DNA of 64,000 nt from Brevibacillus brevis (GTDB taxonomy: Bacteria; Bacillota; Bacilli; Brevibacillales; Brevibacillaceae): contig NZ_CP041767.1 in the NCBI RefSeq assembly GCF_022026395.1, positions 483,501 through 547,500 on the forward strand, written 5' to 3'. The notes beneath the pieces were generated by a model. The model searched no databases. It saw only the letters and a list, made by a program, of their open reading frames with translations, and was not told where the DNA came from. The first letter of the stretch is position 1, and the number at the start of each line of letters is the position of its first letter. The position numbers and the translations under genes are program-made. Of the stretch, positions 17,477 through 24,825 are shown in pieces.

Positions 17477-19132
17477 ATGAAGAGACGATTTTACCCTCTG
17501 CTTTTTGCATTGCTGGTCCTGCTGCTAATCCCCGGTTGGGCGGTTGCAGCAAGCAGTGCCTCAGAGGAAGCTGTCAATCTCATGATTGGTGGACAGGCAG
17601 TAAGTGCTGAAGTACCGCCGGTCATCAAGAGTGGGCGCACGTTGGTTCCCGTTCGTGTCATCGCCGAAGGGCTAGGTGCAAATGTGGATTGGAATGACGC
17701 TACTCGAACAGCTGTTATTACCAAAGGCTCACAGCAGCTCTCCCTTACACTAGACTCCCGTACAGCAGTGTTGAACGGCAAACAAGTGAAGCTCGATACG
17801 CCGCCTGTTATTTCACAAAAGCGTATGCTGCTGCCACTGCGTTTTGTCGGGGAGTCACTTGGTGTTACAGTCGGGTGGGACAACAGTACACGTACTGTCA
17901 TTGCGAACGAAACACCACAGGTCAAGCTGAATGGCAAGATGCCAACCCAGCCGATCAAGCTGTATCAAGTGGAAGACACGATGTACGCGTCCGCACAGGC
18001 CGTAGCTGAGCAAGTGGGACAAAAAGGCTTTGCGTGGAAAAGACCTGAGCGCGGGATGACGATTGATGATCAGTTAGTCCTCTCATTACGTCAATTGGAG
18101 GACGAGCTTGGAGGGTCATTTGCGTGGGACAAGAAAAATAATCAGGTTGAGATCGATCGCCTCAATATTATGAAAGATGTATCCGAGGACGGCGACCGTG
18201 TTCGTATTGAAACGACCATGCCTGTCATTCCTCAGTCGTTTGTAATGACTGGTCCACACCGGATCGTCTTGGATCTCCCACAAACCGCTTTGGATGATGA
18301 TTTAATTGAAGATCTAAAACGTCAAGACGAGAAAAGCGATAGCGTAGGCGAATCCGAGCAAACGGTCTCCGCTGATGATGAAGACCAAGGTACAGATTCG
18401 GATTCGGATGAACTGAATCAAGCAGAACAAGCGAAAGAAGAACCTCTCATTACTAACCTGCGTTACAGCCAATACAGTGCATCTCCTGACACGGTTCGCG
18501 TCGTGATTGAGCTGAACCAAAAGAGCACGTATGAGCTGGCTTACACGAAAGACGGTATCGAAGTAAAATTGACGCCAAAGCCGAAGAAAACAGGCTACCT
18601 GATCGTCGTTGATGCCGGTCATGGAGGAAAAGACCCAGGTACGAAGGGCTCTGCTGGCAACAATGAAAAAGATTACAACTTGGCTGTCTCGAATAAGATT
18701 GTGGCTTTGCTGAAGCAATATCCAGAGTTTCAAGTCGTTCCTGTCCGCACAACAGATGTGTTTTATGAACTGTCAGAGCGTGTTGCTTTTGCCAATGAGT
18801 TAGAAGCCGACTTGTTCTTGTCTATTCACGCCAACGCATTCCCGAAACCGACGGCTGCAGGAACAGAAACTTTCTATTATAATGAAAACAGTAAAGACTT
18901 TGCCCAAGTGGTACATAAACATTTGCGTGGGGCAACGCAGTTCCCGGATCGGGGCTTCAAGAAGAGTGGCTTTTATGTGATCAAAAACACGAAAATGCCA
19001 GCAGTGCTGACCGAAACTGGCTTCCTCTCCAATCCACAGGAGAACGCGCAGCTGACGAATCCGGCATTCCAAGATAAAATCGCGAAAGCCATTGTTGCGG
19101 CTATTCGTGAATACTACGAGTCTTATCAGTAA
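17477..19132 (+). CDS. N-acetylmuramoyl-L-alanine amidase with stalk domain
   Basis: A 551-residue exported cell-wall hydrolase. Signal peptide (residues 1-25), copper-amine-oxidase-like stalk domain (about 30-145, with TLVPVRVIAEGLGANVDW and LLPLRFVGESLGV), a second partial stalk-like region (about 155-230), an acidic linker (about 275-315), an AMIN-type domain (about 320-365), and Amidase_3 (about 372-551). The zinc and catalytic residues are present: His382 in DAGHGG, Glu397, His451 in SIHAN, Glu513 in TETGF. It cleaves the amide bond between MurNAc and the stem peptide. It is followed 14 bases later by a GerMN lipoprotein, a common neighbour in spore-formers. Confidence 0.94.
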   Translation: MKRRFYPLLFALLVLLLIPGWAVAASSASEEAVNLMIGGQAVSAEVPPVIKSGRTLVPVRVIAEGLGANVDWNDATRTAVITKGSQQLSLTLDSRTAVLNGKQVKLDTPPVISQKRMLLPLRFVGESLGVTVGWDNSTRTVIANETPQVKLNGKMPTQPIKLYQVEDTMYASAQAVAEQVGQKGFAWKRPERGMTIDDQLVLSLRQLEDELGGSFAWDKKNNQVEIDRLNIMKDVSEDGDRVRIETTMPVIPQSFVMTGPHRIVLDLPQTALDDDLIEDLKRQDEKSDSVGESEQTVSADDEDQGTDSDSDELNQAEQAKEEPLITNLRYSQYSASPDTVRVVIELNQKSTYELAYTKDGIEVKLTPKPKKTGYLIVVDAGHGGKDPGTKGSAGNNEKDYNLAVSNKIVALLKQYPEFQVVPVRTTDVFYELSERVAFANELEADLFLSIHANAFPKPTAAGTETFYYNENSKDFAQVVHKHLRGATQFPDRGFKKSGFYVIKNTKMPAVLTETGFLSNPQENAQLTNPAFQDKIAKAIVAAIREYYESYQ

Positions 19133-19146
19133 GGGGGCTTATCACG

Positions 19147-19695
19147 ATGAAAAAAAGTCGAGTGATCTGGATGGCAGCGTTAGTAATGCTGCTTTTGGCC
19201 GGATGTGGGCAAAACGCGACAGAAACACCACAGCCAACCACACCAGTAGAACAGCCATCTGGTTCAAAAACTGATCCATCGACAACAGAGCCGACTCTGA
19301 AAAAGCAAATGGTCACCGTTTACTATTCGGATAATAATGTGATGGAGCTGCAAAAAGAAGAGCAAGAGATCACGTTTGCAGAAGATATCGAGAAGTACAA
19401 AAAGACACTTGCCCTGCTGGAGACGCCTGTAAAGCCAGACGTGCACATTCCACTGTGGAAAGACTTCAAGTACCATTCCATTACAATCGATAAAGGCACC
19501 TTGACGATTGATGCAGATAGCAAAAATCAGTTCAACATGGGTTCAAGTGGCGAGACGATGGCTATAGATGCGTTGAAGAATACCTTCTTTCAATTCTCGG
19601 AAGTAAAGGAGATAGTCTTCTTGGAGGATGGCAAGAAAGTAGAAACGCTGATGGGGCACGTAGATCTCTCCGAGCCACTGAAACGGGACAATTAA
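19147..19695 (+). CDS. GerMN-domain lipoprotein
   Basis: A 182-residue lipoprotein: signal with lipobox LLAGC (Cys20), a Thr/Pro-rich linker, then one GerMN domain (about 58-175) with the typical end pattern GSSGETMAIDALKNTFFQF and ETLMGHVDLSEP. GerM of Bacillus subtilis has two such domains and is involved in spore engulfment and germination; this protein has one. It lies 14 bases after the amidase gene with AAGGGGG as ribosome site and shares its terminator, so both probably act on spore or cell-wall peptidoglycan. Confidence 0.88.
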   Translation: MKKSRVIWMAALVMLLLAGCGQNATETPQPTTPVEQPSGSKTDPSTTEPTLKKQMVTVYYSDNNVMELQKEEQEITFAEDIEKYKKTLALLETPVKPDVHIPLWKDFKYHSITIDKGTLTIDADSKNQFNMGSSGETMAIDALKNTFFQFSEVKEIVFLEDGKKVETLMGHVDLSEPLKRDN

Positions 19696-19709
19696 TCATT
19701 ACCATAAAG

Positions 19710-19747
19710 GCAGCACATCCTGTTAATCGGGATGTGCTGCTTTTTTC
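19710..19747 (+). terminator. Terminator of the amidase-GerMN operon
   Basis: Perfect 11-bp stem GCAGCACATCC (19710-19720) / GGATGTGCTGC (19730-19740) followed by six T. Confidence 0.95.
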
Positions 19748-19769
19748 TCGTATAGTGGCTGTCGTGGGG

Positions 19770-19963
19770 AGAAGAATATTTCCAGTCTAAGCTCCAGGCT
19801 CCGTCCTGCTGGGGGTTGAGACTGTCCGCTCCGAAGCGATTAGCGGGGAAACGCAAAAGTGGTAGCCGCTTCGTCGCATAGGCACGTTGCGTTTCTTTTG
19901 CCCGCTAATCGCTTCTCCGCTCGGTAGGACTCCACAAGTCGCTACGTCTGGAAATATTCTTCT
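19770..19963. repeat. Class A long palindromic element, copy 1
   Basis: A 194-base nested hairpin in a 568-base gene-free stretch (19696-20263). Outer stem: AGAAGAATATTTCCAG (19770-19785) with its exact complement at 19948-19963. Middle stem: GAAGCGATTAGCGGG (19833-19847) with its exact complement at 19901-19915. Inner stem: GAAACGCAA (19848-19856) / TTGCGTTTC (19887-19895). It is homologous to 37569-37770: the unpaired segments before the middle stem (GACTGTCCGCTCC in both) and the outer stem are conserved, while the middle stem differs by compensating pairs. No ORF of note. It could be a structured RNA or a structure-dependent repeat; which strand matters is unknown. Confidence 0.85.
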
Positions 19964-20033
19964 CTGTCGTGACTGTATACGTTCTTCAATTTTTTAAGGA
20001 TTTAAAAACCTCGAATAGCACGGAAAGCTCGTA

Positions 20034-20235
20034 GAGGAAACAGGAGAAATAAGCGAAGATCTTTGGTACACCGACCGAGGCGTAATGCAAAAAGCGAAAC
20101 ACGTTCTTAGGCGTCCACCTCTGAAAAACATCCTGAAAGAACTACTTTGGACGCGGTTTCGCTTTTTGCATGGAGGCGGGCAGTGAATCCCACAGCGGGT
20201 GGGACAAGAAGCTGAGCGTTTTCTCCTGTTTCCTC
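20034..20235. repeat. Class B long palindromic element, copy 1
   Basis: A 202-base nested hairpin 70 bases after class A copy 1. Outer stem: GAGGAAACAGGAGAAA (20034-20049) with its exact complement at 20220-20235. Middle stem: ATGCAAAAAGCGAAAC (20085-20100) with its exact complement at 20156-20171. Inner stem: GCGTCCA (20111-20117) / TGGACGC (20148-20154). Similar in layout, and in the segment after the middle stem (GGAGGCGGGCAGTGAATC), to 37869-38080. The gene on its right, a DUF378 protein, converges toward it. Confidence 0.82.
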
Positions 20236-20263
20236 CTCTCCCCAACAGCCGGACATAGTTTTC

Positions 20264-20467
20264 TTATGTTGTTGGCGTTTCTTCCCGATCCGTGAAGAGA
20301 AACTTGATGGCATATACCCCAAACAAGCCTACCAACGTATACACGATTCGACTTACGATAGACTCCGCTCCACCAAACAAGCTCGCGACCAAATCGAATT
20401 GAAACAACCCGATTAATCCCCAGTTCAGGGCACCGATGATAACAAAAAGCAAGGCCAAACGTTCCAC
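20264..20467 (-). CDS. DUF378 (YuzA-like) membrane protein
   Basis: A 67-residue protein with two hydrophobic helices and the DUF378 pattern ALNWGLIGLFQFDLVASLFGG. The start is GTG 20467 with GGGGGT six bases upstream on the minus strand. Function of the family is unknown. It is divergent from pstS and converges on the class B palindromic element. Confidence 0.88.
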   Translation of the reverse strand: MERLALLFVIIGALNWGLIGLFQFDLVASLFGGAESIVSRIVYTLVGLFGVYAIKFLFTDREETPTT

Positions 20468-20552
20468 ATGGACACCCCCACCAAAAGAATAGGGACATTA
20501 TTCCCATGCTTGCGTCGTTTTACAACAGGAATTCCGGGATCTTTAAGAAAGC

Positions 20553-20595
20553 TTTACATTCACAACATAATACGACAACATTCCCGCTGTATAGT
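20553..20595 (+). promoter_or_regulatory. Putative Pho-type promoter of pstS
   Basis: TTTACA (20553-20558) and TTCACA (20559-20564) resemble PhoP half sites, followed by AACATT (20577-20582), seven bases, and a TATAGT -10 box (20590-20595). The same AACATT-N7-TATAGT arrangement stands before the second pstB gene at 27039-27057. The PhoP reading is inference from the target gene and the half sites, which do not keep a strict 11-base period. Confidence 0.5.
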
Positions 20596-20651
20596 TTGTA
20601 CTTGTAAGAGAGAAAAAACAAACCGAACCTTTTAAGGAGGATTTTCATCCA

Positions 20652-21587
20652 ATGAAAAAACTCAGCAAAATGTTTATTGCGCTGACATGTGTAGGGGCAT
20701 TACTCGCGGGGTGCGGAAGCGGCAACACTGCGCAGACACAAACACCAGCACCAGCGCAACAACCAGCCCAGGAGCAAAGCAACTCTGGTTCGACAACAAA
20801 AACTTCCGGTGAACCTGTAACAGCAGTGGGTTCTACCGCTTTACAACCTCTGGTCGAGCAAGCGGCCAAGGACTTTATGGCAAAAAATGCAGGCGCACAA
20901 ATCCAAGTACAAGGCGGAGGAAGCGGCACGGGCTTGAGCCAAGTAGCAAGCGGTGCAGCAACAATTGGTAACTCTGATATTTTTGCAGAAGAGAAAAAAG
21001 GCATTCCAGCAAACGAACTGGTAGACCATAAGGTAGCGGTTGTCGGTATGGCAGCAGCGGTAAGCCCGCAAGTAAAAGTGGACAACTTGTCCAAGCAACA
21101 ATTGATCGACATCTTCACCGGAAAAATCACCAACTGGAAAGAAGTTGGCGGCGAAGATATGAAGATCACGCTGGTTAACCGTCCGAAATCTTCCGGAACT
21201 CGCGCGACATTCAGCAAATTCGCGTTGGATGGCAAAGAAGAAGCAGAAGGTATCACAGAGGATTCCTCCGGTACTGTTCGCAAAATCATTGCAGAAACAC
21301 CAGGTGCAATTGGTTACTTGGCACTGTCCTACTTCAATGACACTGTAAAAGCTCTGAAATTGGATGGCGTGGAAGCAAACGCAGAAAACATTACAACGAA
21401 CAAATATCCAGTATGGGCGTACGAGCATATGTACACCAAAGGTGAAGCAACTGGCGATGCAAAAGCATTCCTCGACTTCATCCTGACTGACGAAGTACAA
21501 AAGAAAACCGTTACAGAATTGGGCTTCCTGCCAATCACAGACATGAAAGTGGAACGTGATGCAGAAGGCAAAGTAACACAAAAATAA
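20652..21587 (+). CDS. pstS: Phosphate-binding lipoprotein PstS
   Basis: A 311-residue lipoprotein: lipobox LLAGC (Cys21), a Gln/Pro/Ala-rich linker, then the phosphate-binding fold. Phosphate-contact motifs are visible: AVGSTALQPL near residue 57-66, GGGSGTGLSQV near 90-100, and NRPKSSGTR near 177-185. It captures phosphate for PstCAB. ATG 20652 follows AAGGAGG. A strong hairpin between pstS and pstC probably makes PstS the most abundant product. Expected to be induced by phosphate starvation. Confidence 0.96.
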   Translation: MKKLSKMFIALTCVGALLAGCGSGNTAQTQTPAPAQQPAQEQSNSGSTTKTSGEPVTAVGSTALQPLVEQAAKDFMAKNAGAQIQVQGGGSGTGLSQVASGAATIGNSDIFAEEKKGIPANELVDHKVAVVGMAAAVSPQVKVDNLSKQQLIDIFTGKITNWKEVGGEDMKITLVNRPKSSGTRATFSKFALDGKEEAEGITEDSSGTVRKIIAETPGAIGYLALSYFNDTVKALKLDGVEANAENITTNKYPVWAYEHMYTKGEATGDAKAFLDFILTDEVQKKTVTELGFLPITDMKVERDAEGKVTQK

Positions 21588-21602
21588 GCGTTATCGTCAA
21601 CA

Positions 21603-21641
21603 GCAAAATAGAGGGGTAGGGGGGCCTTCCCCTCATTTTGC
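21603..21641 (+). terminator. Intercistronic hairpin between pstS and pstC
   Basis: GCAAAATAGAGGGG (21603-21616) pairs, with one bulged A, with CCCCTCATTTTGC (21629-21641). It lacks a clean T run, so it is better read as a partial terminator or mRNA-stabilising hairpin that raises pstS over pstCAB. Confidence 0.7.
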
Positions 21642-21676
21642 TTGCGTACAGTCGTTTTCTTTCCAGGAGGGAGAAC

Positions 21677-22624
21677 ATGAGCCATCGTACTGAAGGGGTA
21701 AATACAGAGCGTCAATCGATGATTGCGCAAAAAATGCTGACAACGAACAAGCGTCAAAAAACAGAGAATATTACTGGCAAAACCATCGCGATGATTTGTG
21801 CGGGTTTGCTCGTTATTGTCGTTCTATCGATCACCTATTTTATTGCTTCAAAAGGGCTGTCGACGTTCTTTGTCGATGGAGTAAGCTTCAAAGAATTTTT
21901 AACCCATGACAAATGGGACCCAGAAGGTGAACCCTCCGCGTATGGTGTGTTGCCCTTTATCCTCGGTTCGTTTTTCGTAACGGCATTGGCTGCTTTAATT
22001 GCCGCGCCACTCGGAATCGGCGCCGCTATTTTTATGACAGAAATCTTTCCTGGCTTCGGGAAAAAAGTATTGAAGCCGGTTATCGAGCTGTTGGTAGGTA
22101 TTCCATCGGTGGTTTACGGTTATGTTGGACTAACTTTGCTTGTTCCATTTATTCGGGAACAATTTGATGTTCTTGGCTTCAGCTTATTGGCAGGGGGACT
22201 TGTTCTTGCCTTGATGATTTTGCCAACCATTACGAGTGTGGCAGCAGATGCTATCGAGGCTGTTCCGCAAGATTTGCGCAATGCTTCGCTCGCACTGGGT
22301 GCTACTCGCTGGCAAACCATTTGGAATGTCGTGTTGCATTCCGCGCTTCCTGGCTGTTTGACGGCCATTGTTTTGGGAATGTCCCGCGCTTTTGGAGAAG
22401 CTTTGGCTGTGCAGATGGTTATCGGTAACACAACGAAGCTGCCAGGCGGTTTGCTCGAACCGATCAGTACGCTCACTAGCGGTATCACATTGAACATGGG
22501 GAACACGATTCAAGGAACTCCGTATAACAATGCTCTCTGGTCAATGGCTTTGCTGCTCTTGGCGATGTCTTTCATCTTTATCGTGATTTTGCGCCTGTTG
22601 GGCAGAAAGAGGTTGGCAAAATAG
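21677..22624 (+). CDS. pstC: Phosphate ABC transporter permease PstC
   Basis: About 315 residues with six predicted membrane helices. The long loop after the first helix (about 55-90) and the EAA loop (DLRNASLALGATRWQTIWNV, about 208-227) are typical of PstC. ATG 21677 follows AGGAGGGAG; an upstream start at 21638 would include the ribosome site. PstA starts directly after the stop. Confidence 0.95.
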   Translation: MSHRTEGVNTERQSMIAQKMLTTNKRQKTENITGKTIAMICAGLLVIVVLSITYFIASKGLSTFFVDGVSFKEFLTHDKWDPEGEPSAYGVLPFILGSFFVTALAALIAAPLGIGAAIFMTEIFPGFGKKVLKPVIELLVGIPSVVYGYVGLTLLVPFIREQFDVLGFSLLAGGLVLALMILPTITSVAADAIEAVPQDLRNASLALGATRWQTIWNVVLHSALPGCLTAIVLGMSRAFGEALAVQMVIGNTTKLPGGLLEPISTLTSGITLNMGNTIQGTPYNNALWSMALLLLAMSFIFIVILRLLGRKRLAK

Positions 22625-23515
22625 ATGAAAGCGAGACTGATGGACCGCGCTGCTACTGTTGTTTTGACACTGATTGCCGTACTGATTATCGGTACCTTGG
22701 TGGGACTATTGGGCTTCATTCTCTCGCAAGGTTGGCATAAGCTGAATCTCGACTTTTTGACCTCTCCGCCGGATATTGTCAATGCGGGTGGCGGGATTGG
22801 ACCACAGCTTTTCAACTCGTTGTACTTGCTGGTCCTGACCATGCTGATCGCGTTGCCGCTCGGGATCGGAGCAGGCATTTATATGGCTGAATATGCGCCG
22901 GATAACAAGATTACACAGTTCATCCGCATGAGTATAGAAGTATTGTCTTCTCTTCCGTCTATCGTAGTTGGTTTGTTTGGATTGCTCGTGTTCGTAAATA
23001 TGACTGGCTGGGGCTATACCCTGTTTGGTGGAGCACTTGCGCTGACGGTATTTAACCTGCCGCTCTTGGTTCGTGTAACAGAGGATGCACTGCGCAACGT
23101 ACCACGCAGTCAAAAGGAAGCGAGTCTCGCGCTTGGTATTACCAAATGGCGTACCATCGTGTCAGTCATCCTTCCAGCAGCACTCCCAGGTATCATTACG
23201 GGTGCCATTTTGGCATCTGGTCGTGTATTTGGGGAAGCGGCTGCCTTGCTGTTTACGGCAGGGATGTCTTCACCGAATCTGGATTTCACCGACTTCTCGA
23301 TGAACAGTACAACTTCACCTCTGAATCCGTTCCGTCCTGCCGAGACCTTGGCCGTGCATATTTGGAAGGTAAACAGCGAGGGGCTGACACCGGATGCACG
23401 TGATGTCGCAGATGGCGCGGCTGCTGTTCTGATTATTGCCGTCTTGCTCTTTAACCTTTCCGCTCGTTGGTTCGGGAATTGGGTTTACAAAAAGATGACG
23501 TCAGGATCAAACTAA
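22625..23515 (+). CDS. pstA: Phosphate ABC transporter permease PstA
   Basis: A 296-residue membrane protein with about six helices and the EAA loop SQKEASLALGITKWRTIVSV (about 160-180). Partner of PstC in the membrane channel. ATG 22625 abuts the pstC stop; the first pstB follows 19 bases after its own stop. Confidence 0.95.
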   Translation: MKARLMDRAATVVLTLIAVLIIGTLVGLLGFILSQGWHKLNLDFLTSPPDIVNAGGGIGPQLFNSLYLLVLTMLIALPLGIGAGIYMAEYAPDNKITQFIRMSIEVLSSLPSIVVGLFGLLVFVNMTGWGYTLFGGALALTVFNLPLLVRVTEDALRNVPRSQKEASLALGITKWRTIVSVILPAALPGIITGAILASGRVFGEAAALLFTAGMSSPNLDFTDFSMNSTTSPLNPFRPAETLAVHIWKVNSEGLTPDARDVADGAAAVLIIAVLLFNLSARWFGNWVYKKMTSGSN

Positions 23516-23534
23516 GAAGAGGTAGGTGGCAGCC

Positions 23535-24308
23535 ATGTCCGTACTGACCATGCAAGAAACGATCATTCAGACGAATAACGTGAATGTATACTACGGAGAG
23601 AAGCACGCCGTAAAAAATATATCAATGAATATTGAACGCAACTCCGTGACGGCCTTTATTGGCCCGTCCGGATGCGGGAAATCGACGCTTCTACGGAGCT
23701 TGAACCGGATGAATGATCTGGTTCCTTCTTGTCGAGTAGAGGGCTCCATTATTGTGGATGGTATCGACATTAACAACTCGCAAGTAAACATCGAGAGCCT
23801 GCGCCAAGTGGTAGGAATGGTTTTCCAACGAGCGAATCCATTTTTTAAATCGATTTATGAAAACATCGCATTTGCACCGCGTTTCCATGGGATGACCAAT
23901 AAACGTGATTTGGACGAATTGGTTGAATCGAGCTTGCGAAAAGCAGCCCTTTGGGATGAGGTAAAAGATCGTCTTCGCGACTCAGCACTCTCCCTTTCTG
24001 GTGGACAGCAGCAAAGGCTTTGTATCGCGCGTGCAATTGCAATGCAGCCAACCATTTTGCTGTTGGACGAACCGGCTTCCGCTCTCGATCCGATCTCTAC
24101 CATGAAAATCGAAGAACTGGTCATGCAGCTAAAAGATGAGTATACGATCGTAATCGTTACCCATAACCTCCATCAGGCAGCGCGAATTTCTGAGAAAACC
24201 GCCTTCTTCCTGATGGGTGAGCTGATCGAGATGGATGAGACAGGGAAAATCTTCACATCACCTGAAAACGAAAAAACCGAGGATTATATTAGCGGACGTT
24301 TTGGCTAA
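23535..24308 (+). CDS. pstB: Phosphate ABC transporter ATP-binding protein PstB, copy 1
   Basis: About 257 residues: Walker [10 protein letters not shown], signature [14 protein letters not shown], Walker [14 protein letters not shown], and the PstB-typical [12 protein letters not shown] after Walker A. It energises PstCA. ATG 23535 follows GGTAGGTGG; GTG 23526 is an alternative start. In the position after the Q loop it reads VFQRANPF where copy 2 reads VFQHPNPF. It ends the pstSCAB operon before a long bidirectional terminator. A second pstB lies at 27102. Confidence 0.95.
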   Translation: MSVLTMQETIIQTNNVNVYYGEKHAVKNISMNIERNSVTAFIGPSGCGKSTLLRSLNRMNDLVPSCRVEGSIIVDGIDINNSQVNIESLRQVVGMVFQRANPFFKSIYENIAFAPRFHGMTNKRDLDELVESSLRKAALWDEVKDRLRDSALSLSGGQQQRLCIARAIAMQPTILLLDEPASALDPISTMKIEELVMQLKDEYTIVIVTHNLHQAARISEKTAFFLMGELIEMDETGKIFTSPENEKTEDYISGRFG

Positions 24309-24324
24309 GAGAGAATAGAAAAAG

Positions 24325-24383
24325 CACAAGAAGCCCTCCCAAGCAAATCAGCTTGCAGGAGGGCTTCTTGTGCTATTGTTTTC
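24325..24383. terminator. Bidirectional terminator between pstB and a membrane protein gene
   Basis: A 17-bp stem joins 24325-24341 (AGCACAAGAAGCCCTCC) with its complement at 24360-24376. An A run flanks the left side and T-rich sequence the right. It serves the convergent genes on both strands. Confidence 0.92.
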
Positions 24384-24816
24384 AGGCTTTCCGCAAATAT
24401 CGTGCATAAAAACCATAGTAGGAAATAAACAGACCCAAGAAAAAGAACGCGATGACAATGCCGTAGTCTTCGCTGGAAGCCTCATAACCTACAACAGCTT
24501 TTACACCATATTTGATAGCCATATAGATGAGGGCAAAAGCAAGTAAAAATCCATACCTGTACCATTTGCTTTGATGCTGCATGTTCTCGCTTTTGACCTT
24601 CATCCAGTATCGAACATAACCGACTATCAAGCCAACAAAAAATATCGCCACAAACAAGTAACGCAGATAGTGGCTTTGATCAAAGACCTTGATAAAGGTT
24701 ACGAGGGACATTGCTAGCAGTACAAATAGGGCAATGACATAAAAGTGAATGGAACGCTTATCCAAGGTCCAGACATCCCCTTTCGTAGGATAGGTTTGTG
24801 AAAAGTTCCCATTCAC
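24382..24816 (-). CDS. Uncharacterised four-helix membrane protein
   Basis: A 144-residue protein with about four hydrophobic segments (near 25-45, 50-70, 88-105 and 118-138), a charged loop in the middle, and a short hydrophilic N-terminus. No family recognised. It lies 9 bases downstream of the chemoreceptor gene on the same strand and probably shares its transcript. Confidence 0.65.
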   Translation of the reverse strand: MNGNFSQTYPTKGDVWTLDKRSIHFYVIALFVLLAMSLVTFIKVFDQSHYLRYLFVAIFFVGLIVGYVRYWMKVKSENMQHQSKWYRYGFLLAFALIYMAIKYGVKAVVGYEASSEDYGIVIAFFFLGLFISYYGFYARYLRKA

Positions 24817-24825
24817 TTTATGATA

